Positions 34,038 to 43,117 of a stretch of 64,000 nucleotides of DNA are shown here, piece by piece; position 1 is the first letter of the stretch, and every line of letters begins with the position of its first letter. The notes beneath the pieces were generated by a model. The model was given only the letters and a program-made list of their open reading frames with translations, searched no databases and was not told the DNA's origin. This DNA is from Pantoea sp. 18069. Its GTDB lineage: Bacteria; Pseudomonadota; Gammaproteobacteria; Burkholderiales; Burkholderiaceae_C. Both the position numbers and the translations under genes were made by a program. The stretch covers positions 1-64,000 of the forward strand of contig NZ_CACSJA010000001.1 in the NCBI RefSeq assembly GCF_902706035.1. The letters are read 5' to 3'.

Positions 34038-34376
34038 ATGACCACTACCCCACTCAAGCAACAGGACTGGTCCACCCAGCCACGCCGCGCCCTTTCCGCC
34101 ACGCAACTGGTCTCGCAACTCGCCCAGGCCGAAGGCTGGCAGCTCAGCGGCGACGGCCAGGACCTGGCGATCGAAAAGACGTTTTCGTTCGTGAACTATT
34201 ACGAAACCATGGCCTTCGTCAACGCCGTGGCGCTGATCGCCCACCAGCAGGACCACCACCCGGACCTCAAGGTGACGTACAACCGCTGCAACGTGCGCCT
34301 CAACACCCATGACGCCGGCGGCGTCTCGGCCACGGACTTCGATTGCGCGCGCCGCATCGATGCCCTGCTCGCATGA
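34038..34376 (+). CDS. phhB: 4a-hydroxytetrahydrobiopterin dehydratase (pterin-4a-carbinolamine dehydratase)
   Basis: A 112-residue PCD/DCoH family enzyme that dehydrates the 4a-carbinolamine formed by aromatic amino-acid hydroxylases. The active-site motif is HQQDHHPDLKVTYNRCNVRL (His pair plus third His in NTHDAGG). Phenylalanine hydroxylase is not in the window. The stop overlaps the rsgA start (ATGA), so the two are translationally coupled. Confidence 0.92.
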   Translation: MTTTPLKQQDWSTQPRRALSATQLVSQLAQAEGWQLSGDGQDLAIEKTFSFVNYYETMAFVNAVALIAHQQDHHPDLKVTYNRCNVRLNTHDAGGVSATDFDCARRIDALLA

Positions 34377-35329
34377 CGCAGGACAGCGCCCGCCCCGAAG
34401 GCCTAGTCGTTGCGAGCCATGGCCGCCACTGCGTGGTCGAAGCCCCGGACGGCTCGCGCCGCATCTGCCACCCGCGCGGCAAGAAAAGCCAGGCCGTGGT
34501 CGGTGACCATGTGCGCTGGATCATGCCGGCCGCGGGCCAGGGCAACGAAGGCACGATAGAGAAGGTGCTGCCGCGGCGCAACCTGTTCTACCGCCAGGAC
34601 GAAATCCGCACCAAGTCGTTTGCGGCCAACATCGACCAGGTGCTGATCCTGATCGCGGCCGACCCGGTGTTTTCCGAAAGCCAGCTGGCGCGCGCGCTGA
34701 TCGCCGCCGAAGCCTCGCACATCACGCCGCTGATCGCGCTCAACAAGAGCGATCTGGTCGAGCCGTTTGCGCGCGCCTGGGAACGGCTGCTGCCCTACCG
34801 CCACATGCGCCACGGCAGCGACCAGTTGAACTACGGCGTGCTGCCGCTGTCGCTGACCGAATCGAGCGAGACCGACCGCGCGGTGCTGATGCAGCACCTG
34901 CAGGGCAAGGCCACGCTGGTGCTCGGCCCTTCGGGCTCGGGCAAGAGCACGCTGATCAACCTGCTGGTGCCGGGCGCGCGCGCGCAGACCGGCGAGATCT
35001 CCCAGGCCTTGAACTCGGGCAAGCACACCACGACCAGCACCACCTGGTACTGGGTCGACGAAGACCGCCAGACCGCGCTGCTCGACTCACCCGGCTTCCA
35101 GGAGTTCGGCCTGCACCACATCGGCCCGATGGACCTCGCGCGCTGCATGCCCGACATCGGCGCACGCGCGGCCGACTGCAAGTTCTACAACTGCACCCAT
35201 CTGCACGAGCCAGGCTGCGCCGTCATGGCCGAAGTCGATGCCAAGGACAGCGCGCACCACATCAGCGCCAACCGCTACCGGATCTACCAGGACCTGTTCG
35301 AGGAATTGAGCGCCGAGCGGCGGTATTAA
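34373..35329 (+). CDS. rsgA: Ribosome small-subunit biogenesis GTPase RsgA
   Basis: A 318-residue protein with the circularly permuted G motif order. An N-terminal OB fold (about residues 8-70) is followed by NKSD (G4, about 125), GPSGSGKST (G1, about 185), a threonine-rich G2 (KHTTTSTT) and DSPGFQEFG (G3). The C-terminal zinc knuckle has a Cys/His set in DCKFYNCTHLHEPGCAV. It acts in late 30S maturation and releases RbfA. The ATG overlaps the stop of the preceding gene, which fixes the start. Confidence 0.96.
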   Translation: MTQDSARPEGLVVASHGRHCVVEAPDGSRRICHPRGKKSQAVVGDHVRWIMPAAGQGNEGTIEKVLPRRNLFYRQDEIRTKSFAANIDQVLILIAADPVFSESQLARALIAAEASHITPLIALNKSDLVEPFARAWERLLPYRHMRHGSDQLNYGVLPLSLTESSETDRAVLMQHLQGKATLVLGPSGSGKSTLINLLVPGARAQTGEISQALNSGKHTTTSTTWYWVDEDRQTALLDSPGFQEFGLHHIGPMDLARCMPDIGARAADCKFYNCTHLHEPGCAVMAEVDAKDSAHHISANRYRIYQDLFEELSAERRY

Positions 35330-35332
35330 AAA

Positions 35333-35350
35333 GCGCCCCACGAGGGGCGC
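35333..35350 (-). terminator. Terminator of the CobD/CbiB-like gene
   Basis: A 7-bp GC stem (35333-35339 with 35344-35350), tetraloop, then TTTTT on the minus strand. It lies only a few bases beyond the rsgA stop on the other strand. Confidence 0.75.
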
Positions 35351-35356
35351 CAGGGT

Positions 35357-36343
35357 TCAGCCCAGCAGGCGCGCCAGCGTCAGCAACGCCAGCAGCAGCA
35401 GCCAGACCACCACCGAACGCCAGACCAGGCCGACCACGCTGCGCAGGTGGCTCAGTTCGGGCAGGCGGCCCGGCGTCGAGTCGCTGTCGTCGACATCGGC
35501 TTCGCCGTCGAAACCCGGCATCGGCAGTGCGTCTTCGCGCGCCTTGAGCGCTTCGCCGCCCAGCCGCACGTTGATAGCACCGGCCGTGGCCGCGAGCAGC
35601 ACGCCGTCGTTGTCGTTGGGAAAGCGCTGCGCATGGAAGCGCCAGCCGTCGATCGCTTCCTCGAAGCTGCCTACCACCGCGAAGCTCAGCGCCGTGAGCC
35701 GCGCGGGCAGCCAGTCGATCCACATCCAGGCCTGGCGCGCGGCGCTTTGCAGGCGCTCGCTCACGGGCTGCGCACCCATGAAGCCCTGGCGCGACCAGTA
35801 GCGCGAGACGAATTCCGCCGAACGGTACAGCACCGCGCCCATGGGCCCCAGGCCCAGCGCCGCGAGCACCGAATACCAGAACAGCACGCCAAACACATGG
35901 CGATGCGCGGCCAGCACCGAGTACTCGATCACATGCCGCACCACCTGGCTGCGCGGCACTTCGGTGGTATCCACCTGCTGCCACTGCGCGAGTTCCTCGC
36001 GCGCCGTGAATTCATCCGCCGCTTCGAGCGCATCGCGGATGCGCGTGAAGTGGTGGCTGAACTGGCGAAAGCCCAGCGTCACGTACAGCACGGCCACGTT
36101 CCAGACCAGGGCCAGCGGCCAGCCCACGAGCCACAGCAGCAGCCAATGCACGCCCAGGGCGAGCAGCGCCGGAGCAAGCACGGCAAGACCCCAGGCGACC
36201 CAGCCGTGATACGACTGACCCGCATCAAAATTGCGACGCACGGAGACGGTCCAGGCACGCAACCCCGCGTGAACGGCATTGTTGCGGGCCAGCGGGCGGG
36301 CCTGCTCGATCAGCAAGGCTAACAGGATGGCGAAGAAACTCAT
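35357..36343 (-). CDS. CobD/CbiB-like (AmpE-related) membrane protein
   Basis: A 328-residue integral membrane protein. The start MSFFAILLALLIEQARPLAR and the later WMWIDWLPARLTALSFAVVG (about residue 200) are typical of the CobD/CbiB family protein found in Burkholderiales. No other cobalamin genes are nearby, so a role in adenosylcobalamin synthesis is not supported and an AmpE-like sensory role is equally possible. A TATGAT box lies 6 bases before the ATG, suggesting a leaderless mRNA. Confidence 0.82.
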   Translation of the reverse strand: MSFFAILLALLIEQARPLARNNAVHAGLRAWTVSVRRNFDAGQSYHGWVAWGLAVLAPALLALGVHWLLLWLVGWPLALVWNVAVLYVTLGFRQFSHHFTRIRDALEAADEFTAREELAQWQQVDTTEVPRSQVVRHVIEYSVLAAHRHVFGVLFWYSVLAALGLGPMGAVLYRSAEFVSRYWSRQGFMGAQPVSERLQSAARQAWMWIDWLPARLTALSFAVVGSFEEAIDGWRFHAQRFPNDNDGVLLAATAGAINVRLGGEALKAREDALPMPGFDGEADVDDSDSTPGRLPELSHLRSVVGLVWRSVVVWLLLLALLTLARLLG

Positions 36344-36349
36344 GCAGCC

Positions 36350-36355
36350 ATCATA
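36350..36355 (-). promoter_or_regulatory. -10 element TATGAT, leaderless geometry, for the CobD/CbiB-like gene
   Basis: TATGAT on the minus strand, six bases, then ATG, with no ribosome-binding site. Confidence 0.5.
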
Positions 36356-36502
36356 CTTTGCCTGTCCGGCCTGCGGGCCTCGGCAATCCATGACGCTTGC
36401 GATCGCCCATGAAACTGGCGGGCCCCGGCTCAGGGGCGGATGGCCGCCCCGCCGCCAGGGCGGCGCGCCCCACCGCGAAGCGATAACCGCACACGGAGTG
36501 CT

Positions 36503-37210
36503 TCATGCCCTCATGAAGCGATAGAAGTTGCGCAACATGCCCGCCGTTGCGCCCCAGATATAGCGCTGCACAGGCCCGTCCTGGTAGGGCATGGACAACC
36601 ATTCGCGCCGTCCTTCGGGGCGGTCGAGCGCGTGGCGCTGGTGGTGGGCGGGATCGAGCACAAAGGCCAGCGGCACTTCGAAGAGATCCGCCACCTCATA
36701 GGGATTGGGCTGATAGCGGGCGTGTGCCGACACCAGGCCCACGACCGGCGTCACGACAAAGCCGGTGGTCGTGACATAGGGCGGCAGATTGCCCAGCACT
36801 TCGACCAGGGCCGGGTCCAGCCCGACCTCTTCGTGCGCCTCGCGCAGCGCCGTCGCGGCCGCATCCACATCCTCGGGGTCGCGCTTGCCGCCGGGAAAAG
36901 CCACCTGCCCGGAATGCGAGGACAGATGCCGCGTGCGCTCGGTCAGCAGCACCATGGGCTGGTCACGCTGCACGATGGCGATCAGCACCGCGGCTTCGGC
37001 CGGCGCGCGATCAGGCAGCAGGAGTTCGCGCTCGATCTCCGGCGACCACAGCGGCGGCGCCGCAAAGCGGTGGCGCAGGGCATCGGCCGTCTGGGCGCTC
37101 GCAGGAATGGCGGGCAGATGGCTGTCGACGGCCAGCACGGGCACCGAACGGGGGTCAAAGCCCGGCGCAAGCGGGCTTGGGCTGGGGGGAACCAAGGAAG
37201 AAGGGAGCAC
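36503..37210 (-). CDS. Nudix hydrolase, CoA pyrophosphatase-like
   Basis: A 235-residue protein. The Nudix box GGKRDPEDVDAAATALREAHEEVGL spans about residues 107-131 (split here: GGKRDPEDVDAAA and TALREAHEEVGL), with the REAHEE catalytic core. The upstream stretch QVAFPGGK and LLTERTRHLSSHSG fit the CoA diphosphatase (NudL/CoAse) branch. It likely splits CoA into 4'-phosphopantetheine and 3',5'-ADP. The start is a GTG at 37210 with AGGA 8 bases upstream. It lies downstream of rplS beyond a terminator. Confidence 0.88.
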   Translation of the reverse strand: MLPSSLVPPSPSPLAPGFDPRSVPVLAVDSHLPAIPASAQTADALRHRFAAPPLWSPEIERELLLPDRAPAEAAVLIAIVQRDQPMVLLTERTRHLSSHSGQVAFPGGKRDPEDVDAAATALREAHEEVGLDPALVEVLGNLPPYVTTTGFVVTPVVGLVSAHARYQPNPYEVADLFEVPLAFVLDPAHHQRHALDRPEGRREWLSMPYQDGPVQRYIWGATAGMLRNFYRFMRA

Positions 37211-37251
37211 AGGCCAATTCCTGCAAAAGAGACGGAACTGCGTCCGAAAAT

Positions 37252-37280
37252 AAAAAAACCGCTACAGCGAACTGTAGCGG
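37252..37280 (-). terminator. rplS terminator
   Basis: A 9-bp stem (37259-37267 with 37272-37280) closed by a TTCG tetraloop, then seven T residues on the minus strand. It ends the rpsP-rimM-trmD-rplS transcript. Confidence 0.93.
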
Positions 37281-37303
37281 CTTTCTCGAAACGCCTAGGC
37301 GAT

Positions 37304-37714
<411 letters not shown>

Positions 37715-37850
37715 GGTTACATCCAACGATCTTGTCCGCGCCACAATTGGCAAGCACCGGGATTGGCACTGTATGGCTGCATTACTTGCCCGATGCTATG
37801 AGCCCGGGCTCCTCGAATGCAGCGGCCGGCAGAGGATCGACAGCCCTCGA

Positions 37851-38618
37851 TTATAGCCCGTCCGCTATTTTTGCCAAAACCGCTTCATCCTTGCGGGTCA
37901 GATGCCCGCCTTCGCGCGCCTGGGCCAGCAGATCGGGGCGGTTGCGGGCGGTGATCTCCAGACTCTGGTCACGGCGCCAGCGCTCGATCAGCGCATGGTG
38001 GCCCGAGATCAGCACCGGCGGCACTTCCTGGCCCTGCCAGACTTCGGGACGCGTGTAATGCGGGCAGTCGAGCAGGCCGTTGAGGGTGGGGTTGAAGCTG
38101 TCGAGCTGGTGGCTGCCTTCGTCGTTGAGCACGCCAGGCTGCAGCCGCGTGACCGCGTCGAGCAGCGCCATCGCGGCGATTTCGCCTCCCGAGAGCACAA
38201 AATCGCCAAGACTGATCTGCGCGTTCACATGGGTGTCGATGAAACGCTGGTCAATGCCTTCGTAGCGCCCGCACAGCAAGATCGCGCCCGGGCTTTGCGC
38301 CCAGCGCTCCACGGCCGGGTGGTCGAGCTTGCGGCCGATGGGCGAGAACAGCACCAGCGGCACCTGTGCGGCCGGGTCCTCGGCGCGGTCGGCACGGATC
38401 GCGTCCAGGCAGGCCTGCAGCGGCTCGACCATCATCACCATGCCGGGGCCACCGCCAAAAGGCCGGTCGTCGACGCGACGGTAATTGCCCTGGGCATAGT
38501 CGCGCGGATTCCACAGCCGCACCGCGACCTGGCCCGATGAATAGGCGCGGCGCGTGACGCCACTGGCAAGGAACGGCGCGAACAGCTCCGGAAACAAGGT
38601 GATGATGTCAAAACGCAT
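37851..38618 (-). CDS. trmD: tRNA (guanine37-N1)-methyltransferase
   Basis: A 255-residue SPOUT methyltransferase that forms m1G37 in tRNAs and prevents frameshifting. MRFDIITLFPELFAPFL, RPFGGGPGMVM, the knot motif LCGRYEGIDQRFIDTHVN and SLGDFVLSGGEIAAM are all present. It follows rimM by 51 bases in the operon. Confidence 0.97.
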   Translation of the reverse strand: MRFDIITLFPELFAPFLASGVTRRAYSSGQVAVRLWNPRDYAQGNYRRVDDRPFGGGPGMVMMVEPLQACLDAIRADRAEDPAAQVPLVLFSPIGRKLDHPAVERWAQSPGAILLCGRYEGIDQRFIDTHVNAQISLGDFVLSGGEIAAMALLDAVTRLQPGVLNDEGSHQLDSFNPTLNGLLDCPHYTRPEVWQGQEVPPVLISGHHALIERWRRDQSLEITARNRPDLLAQAREGGHLTRKDEAVLAKIADGL

Positions 38619-38669
38619 GGCGTGGACCCTTCCTGCGCGGCACGGGCCGCGGCAACGACATACAGGCCA

Positions 38670-39239
38670 TCAATAATCCGTTTGCCAGTCGACCATGATG
38701 CGGCGCTCGGGCAATTCGACCTTGTCCACATAGGCCGAGACAAATGGGATCATGCGCTCCAGCGTTTTCCCATCTTCCTCGTAGGCAATCACCAGCACGG
38801 TCTGCGGGCCGGTGGACATCAGGTCCTTGACCTGGCCCAGCACCAGGCCTTCGCGGTTGATCACGTCCAGGCCCAGCAGGTCGACCCAGTAATACTCGTC
38901 CTCGGCCGCCTTGGGAAACTCGGCGCGCGAGACGAAAATGCGCGCGCCCTTGAGCGACTCGGCCGCCGTGCGATCGGCCACCGCCTCGGCCGTGGCGACG
39001 ATGGAGCCCGAATGCTCGCGCGCCTGCTTGACCGGCATCAGCACCGTGCCGGTGAACGTGCGCGCGCCGCGCTCGGACGGCTGCAAAAACCATTGCTTCG
39101 ACGACAGCAACACTTCGGCGTCGGCACTGAAAGGCAGCACCTTGAACCAGCCCTTGACACCCCAGGCGTCCGCGATGCGGCCGACCTCTACGGCGTCGGC
39201 AGGCAGTTGAGCGGGTTCGAAAACAGGAAGAAGGGCCAT
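38670..39239 (-). CDS. rimM: 16S rRNA processing protein RimM
   Basis: A 189-residue RimM that binds S19 and helps maturation of the 30S head. The N-terminal barrel has VEVGRIADAWGVKGWFKVLP and the C-terminal PRC-barrel has YYWVDLLGLDVINREG and MIPFVSAYVDKVEL. The ATG at 39239 is preferred because the upstream extension is not conserved. A terminator-like hairpin and a GC-rich repeat lie between rpsP and rimM. Confidence 0.95.
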   Translation of the reverse strand: MALLPVFEPAQLPADAVEVGRIADAWGVKGWFKVLPFSADAEVLLSSKQWFLQPSERGARTFTGTVLMPVKQAREHSGSIVATAEAVADRTAAESLKGARIFVSRAEFPKAAEDEYYWVDLLGLDVINREGLVLGQVKDLMSTGPQTVLVIAYEEDGKTLERMIPFVSAYVDKVELPERRIMVDWQTDY

Positions 39240-39269
39240 GGTGCAAGCAAAAATAGAAATAAAAAAGGC

Positions 39270-39336
39270 CCCCACGCCGGCTCGCTTCGCGGGGCCCGCC
39301 TAGGGCAACTGCGCTGCCCCCCAGGGGGCTTTTTTT
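39270..39336. repeat. GC-rich intergenic repeat between rimM and rpsP
   Basis: A GC-rich stretch (CCGGCTCGCTTCGCGGGGCC, then GCCCCCCAGGGGGC) ending in T7 on the plus strand. It resembles dispersed intergenic elements common in Comamonadaceae. No plus-strand gene needs a terminator here. Confidence 0.5.
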
Positions 39337-39357
39337 GCCTTGGGGCGGCCAGGCAAC

Positions 39358-39401
39358 AAAAAAAGGCGGGTTCCGCAAGCATAAGCCACGGAACCCGCCT
39401 T
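39358..39401 (-). terminator. Terminator/attenuator between rpsP and rimM
   Basis: A perfect 13-bp stem (39363-39375 with 39389-39401) followed by T7 on the minus strand, 15 bases after the rpsP stop. It should make rpsP mRNA more abundant than the downstream genes. Confidence 0.9.
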
Positions 39402-39416
39402 CAGGGAAGCGTCAGA

Positions 39417-39668
39417 TTAAGCAGCTGCCTTGGAGGCTTGCTTGATCAGGCGGTCCACCGTGGGCGACGATTGCGCGCCCACGCTCTTCCAGTACGTCAG
39501 ACGGTCTTGCGCAATGCGCAGACCTTCTTCGCCGCCACGTGCGGTAGGGTTGTAGAAACCCAGACGCTCGATGAAGGCGCCATCACGGCGGGTGCGCTTG
39601 TCAGCCACAACGATGTTGTAGAAAGGACGGGCCTTGGAGCCGCCGCGAGAAAGTCGAATGACGACCAT
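39417..39668 (-). CDS. rpsP: 30S ribosomal protein S16
   Basis: An 83-residue S16: [40 protein letters not shown] and [16 protein letters not shown]. First gene of the rpsP-rimM-trmD-rplS operon. Confidence 0.98.
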   Translation of the reverse strand: MVVIRLSRGGSKARPFYNIVVADKRTRRDGAFIERLGFYNPTARGGEEGLRIAQDRLTYWKSVGAQSSPTVDRLIKQASKAAA

Positions 39669-39792
39669 AATTTATCCTTTGGGTGGTTTGCAGCAACTGC
39701 TGCAATGTTTTCTGCCACGTTGAGACACGCGACATGGCCACCCGGCCAGCGACACGCAGCAAAGCTCACGATTATATCGACTTCTTTCCCTT

Positions 39793-40326
39793 ATGCCTAA
39801 TATCCGCGCCAGCACCGAGTCAGACATCCCTGCCATCACTGCCATCTACCGCCACCACGTGCTGCATGGCACCGGCACTTTCGAGATTGACCCGCCCAGC
39901 GAGCAGGACATGGCCGCGCGCCGCGCCGACGTGCTCGCACGCGGCCTGCCCTATCTCGTGGCCGCAGGCGAGGATGGCCAGATCCTGGGCTTCACCTACG
40001 CCAACTGGTTCAAGCCCCGGCCCGCCTACCGCTTCTCGGCCGAAGACTCGGTCTACGTGGCCGATTCCGCGCGCGGCCAGGGCCTGGGCCGGCTGCTGCT
40101 GCAGGCCTTGAGCGAACAGGCGCAGGCCGCGGGCGTGCGCAAGCTGCTGGCGGTGATCGGCGACTCGGCCAACGCAGGCTCGATCGGCGTGCACCGCGCG
40201 GCCGGCTTCAGCGAGATCGGCGTCATGCGTTCGGTGGGCTGGAAATTCGACCGCTGGCTGGACATCGTGCTGATGGAAAAGGAACTGGGCGACGGCGACC
40301 GCACGCCGCCCGTTGCCAAGGCGTAA
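39793..40326 (+). CDS. GNAT N-acetyltransferase, phosphinothricin acetyltransferase-like
   Basis: A 177-residue protein. RASTESDIPAITAIYRHHVL and GTGTFEIDPPS match the PAT/MddA group. The acetyl-CoA motif is ARGQGLGRLLLQAL, and the C-terminal half has NAGSIGVHRAAGFSEIGVM with KFDRWLDIVLME. Homologs acetylate phosphinothricin, methionine sulfoximine or sulfone. Divergent from rpsP. Confidence 0.9.
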   Translation: MPNIRASTESDIPAITAIYRHHVLHGTGTFEIDPPSEQDMAARRADVLARGLPYLVAAGEDGQILGFTYANWFKPRPAYRFSAEDSVYVADSARGQGLGRLLLQALSEQAQAAGVRKLLAVIGDSANAGSIGVHRAAGFSEIGVMRSVGWKFDRWLDIVLMEKELGDGDRTPPVAKA

Positions 40327-40357
40327 TCCCTGGGTAGCCGGCAGCCGGCTTCGCGCG

Positions 40358-40363
40358 AATAAT
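40358..40363 (+). promoter_or_regulatory. -10-like element AATAAT, leaderless geometry, for the TM2-like gene
   Basis: AATAAT, six bases, then the ATG at 40370, with no ribosome-binding site. Confidence 0.45.
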
Positions 40364-40369
40364 GGGCGC

Positions 40370-40816
40370 ATGAAAAGCAAGACCCTGGCCGCCTGGTTGG
40401 CCTTTATCGGCGGGCCACTGGGCCTGCACCGTTTCTACCTCTACGGCCTGGGCGACTGGCGCGGCTGGCTGCTGCCGCTGCCCACGGCGCTGGGCATCTA
40501 CGGCATGCAGCGCGTGCAGGCGCTGGGCCAGGACGACCAGCTCAGCTGGCTGCTGATTCCGCTGCTGGGCTTCACCATTGCCGGCTGCGCGCTGCGCGCC
40601 ATTCTGTATGGCCTCACGCCCGCCGACGCCTGGAATGCACGCTTCAACCCAAGCACGGGCGCCGACGCCGCTCCCGGGCGCACCCACTGGGGCACGGTGT
40701 TTGCGATCGGCCTGTCGCTGATGTTCGGCGCGACCGTGCTCATGGCGAGCCTGGCCTACAGCTTCCAGCACTATTTCGAGTACCAGATCGAGGAAGCGCG
40801 CAAGATCTCCCAATAG
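40370..40816 (+). CDS. TM2-domain-like small membrane protein
   Basis: A 148-residue inner-membrane protein. The N-terminal part MKSKTLAAWLAFIGGPLGLH followed by RFYLYGLGDW is a TM2-like pair (a helix, the G-x-HRFYLG-type turn and a second helix). A third segment lies near residues 53-75 and a fourth near 107-130. Function is unknown. Confidence 0.75.
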   Translation: MKSKTLAAWLAFIGGPLGLHRFYLYGLGDWRGWLLPLPTALGIYGMQRVQALGQDDQLSWLLIPLLGFTIAGCALRAILYGLTPADAWNARFNPSTGADAAPGRTHWGTVFAIGLSLMFGATVLMASLAYSFQHYFEYQIEEARKISQ

Positions 40817-40856
40817 CCTCCTCAGCCCAGGGAGCGATACCTGAACCTGGCGCGCC

Positions 40857-40957
40857 CCAGCAAGGAGGCAGCGAGGAAGGGCCGCCCCGCACCGAGGCTG
40901 CCGTCCCCCTCCACCGAAGGTTGAGAGGGGGAAGGCGCGAAGCGCCTCAGGGGGTGC
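40857..40957 (-). repeat. Dispersed intergenic repeat, copy A
   Basis: Reverse-complement match over about 100 bases to 57959-58060: both contain CCCCCTGAG, CTTCCCCCTCTCAACCTTCG, GTGGAGGGGG and GCGGGGCGGCCCTT. It directly abuts the 3' end of the phosphate transporter gene and may act as its terminator region. Confidence 0.85.
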
Positions 40958-41968
40958 TCAGAATATCTGCAGGCTGACCCAATAGGCAATCGATGCGACG
41001 AATGCGCTGGCCGGAATGGTCAGCACCCAGGCCCAGATGATGTTGCCGGCCACGCCCCAGCGCACGGCGCTGGCGCGCTGGGTCGAGCCCACGCCGACGA
41101 TCGCACCCGTGATGGTGTGCGTGGTCGAGACCGGCACGCCCATCGCCGTGGCGATGAACAGCGTCAGCGCACCACCGCTTTCGGCGCAGAAACCGCCCAC
41201 GGGCTTGAGCTTGGTGATCTTCTGGCCCATGGTCTTGACGATGCGCCAGCCGCCGAACATCGTGCCCAGGCCGATGGCGATATAGCAGGAAATGATGGTC
41301 CAGGTCGGCGGCGCCGCGTCGCTGACGCTGGTGTAACCCGTGGCGATCAGCAACAGCCAGATGATGCCTATGGTCTTCTGCGCGTCATTGCCGCCATGCC
41401 CCAGGCTGTAGGCACCGGCCGAAACCAGTTGCAGCCGCCGGAACCACTTGTCGACCTTGTTCGGCCTTGACCTGCGGCAGATCCAGGCGACCGCCACCAT
41501 CATCAGCGAACCGAGCAGGTAGCCCAGCAGCGGCGACACGAAGATGAAGGCCACGGTCTTCCAGATGCCGCTGGCGATCAGCGAACCCGCGCCGGCCTTG
41601 GCGATCACCGCACCCACGATGCCGCCAATCAGCGCATGCGAGGAGCTGCTGGGAATGCCGTAGTACCAGGTAATCAGGTTCCAGGCGATCGCGCCGACGA
41701 GCGCGCCGAACACCACATGGGTGTCGACAATGCCCGGCTGCACTATGCCCTTGCCGACCGTCGCGGCCACGCTCAGGTGGAACACGAAAATCGCGATGAC
41801 ATTGAAGAATGCGGCGAAAAGCACGGCATGCGCCGGCTTGAGCACGCCGGTGGAGACGACGGTCGCAATCGAGTTGGCCGCGTCGTGAAAGCCGTTCATG
41901 AAGTCGAACAGCAAGGCCAGCACCACCAGCATGACCACGACCCAGAGGGCGGCTTGTACGGTTTCCAT
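40958..41968 (-). CDS. PiT family inorganic phosphate transporter
   Basis: A 336-residue membrane protein, a low-affinity metal-phosphate/proton symporter. The duplicated PiT signature is visible as FDFMNGFHDAANSIATVVST near the N-terminus and GHGGNDAQKTIGIIW in the second half. GIPSSSSHALIGGIVGA and GVPVSTTHTITGAIVGVG are the paired re-entrant motifs. Co-transcribed with the DUF47 gene just upstream. Confidence 0.95.
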   Translation of the reverse strand: METVQAALWVVVMLVVLALLFDFMNGFHDAANSIATVVSTGVLKPAHAVLFAAFFNVIAIFVFHLSVAATVGKGIVQPGIVDTHVVFGALVGAIAWNLITWYYGIPSSSSHALIGGIVGAVIAKAGAGSLIASGIWKTVAFIFVSPLLGYLLGSLMMVAVAWICRRSRPNKVDKWFRRLQLVSAGAYSLGHGGNDAQKTIGIIWLLLIATGYTSVSDAAPPTWTIISCYIAIGLGTMFGGWRIVKTMGQKITKLKPVGGFCAESGGALTLFIATAMGVPVSTTHTITGAIVGVGSTQRASAVRWGVAGNIIWAWVLTIPASAFVASIAYWVSLQIF

Positions 41969-41989
41969 TACGTGAGGACTCCGGCCGGA

Positions 41990-42637
41990 TCAGGAATTCT
42001 CGAGGACGATGCCCTCGATGTGGTTGGCCACGTCCTCACACTTGTCGGTGATGGTTTCGAGCAGTTCGTAGATTGCCTTGAGCTTGATGACTTCACGCAC
42101 ATCGGGCTCTTCACGGAACAGCTTGCTCATGGCCGTGCGCATCACGCGGTCGGCATCGGATTCGAGGCGGTCGATTTCCTCGCAGGTCTTGAGCGCGGCT
42201 TCGGCCGTGTTCGCGTCGGAGATGCGGTCCAGCATCTTGACCGCATCGCGCACGCGCTCGCAGCACTTGACGCTCAGGTCGGTCAGGCGCGAGATTTCAT
42301 CTGTCATATGACGAATGTCATAAAGCGCCATGGTCTCTGCCGAATCCTGGATCAGGTCGACCACGTCGTCCATGGTGTTGATCAGCGAGTGGATTTGCTC
42401 GCGGTCCAGCGGCGTGATGAACGTCTTGTGCAAGGCCTTGTTCACCTCGTGCGTCACACGGTCGGCAGCGCTCTCGGCGTTGTCGACATCCTGGTTGTAC
42501 TTGTCGCGCAGGTGGGGATCACCGTAGTTCGCCACCAGCTGCGAGAACGCATGGGCGGCTTCGACGATGCGATCCGCGTGCTGGTTGAACATTTCGAAAA
42601 AATTACCTTCGCGTGGCAGCAGCTTGCCAAATAGCAT
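41990..42637 (-). CDS. DUF47 (PhoU-like) Pit accessory protein
   Basis: A 215-residue all-helical PhoU-like protein. MLFGKLLPREGNFFEMFNQH starts it and DREQIHSLINTMDDVVDLIQ is the typical middle motif. Members are encoded next to PiT transporters and are thought to adjust phosphate uptake. The start at 42637 has GGAATCCC upstream and the PiT gene follows after 21 bases. Confidence 0.92.
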   Translation of the reverse strand: MLFGKLLPREGNFFEMFNQHADRIVEAAHAFSQLVANYGDPHLRDKYNQDVDNAESAADRVTHEVNKALHKTFITPLDREQIHSLINTMDDVVDLIQDSAETMALYDIRHMTDEISRLTDLSVKCCERVRDAVKMLDRISDANTAEAALKTCEEIDRLESDADRVMRTAMSKLFREEPDVREVIKLKAIYELLETITDKCEDVANHIEGIVLENS

Positions 42638-43117
42638 GGGATTCCTTACCAGGGTTTCTGACGGACACGCAGGCGAACTCACACACACGAAAGCGGGGCG
42701 GGGAGGCTTGCCGGCGTCAACGGGGCGAAGTGTACTCCCGGCAATGTCATCGTCCCGTAATCGAACGCATCTGCCATGAAAGACCTCTTGCGCAAGCGCT
42801 GTTGCCTTCGGAACGGTCCCCGGAAATCAAGGCGGGCTGCGGGTTGCGGGGCTGTAGTCATAAAACCAACAGCCGAAAAAGATCGCGACAGGCCTGCGCG
42901 GAACACCCCGAATGTGACAGGCTTCAGCGTCTATTTCGACTCAAAAGACAAAAATATGTCATAAGTCATTGGATGGTTTGTGCAGGATTGCGTGCAACCG
43001 AAAAGGACCGCACCAAACCACGTTAAATCGCACAAAATCGCATCGATTCGCGAGTGCAATTGCTGCAAACCGAAGCAGTGATCTCCCCGCCACGCAATCG
43101 ATAGCGCAGCGTCCTGC
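42638..43117. other. 480-base gap without a supported gene
   Basis: It separates the DUF47 gene from the 3' end of rarA. The right half is A/T-richer than its surroundings. I see no family-bearing frame, tRNA or clear Pho box. Confidence 0.45.

Noticed and set aside
35357..36343. CobD/CbiB-like gene taken as proof of cobalamin synthesis here
   Set aside because: No other cobalamin genes are adjacent and the family includes AmpE-like proteins; only a family-level call is made.
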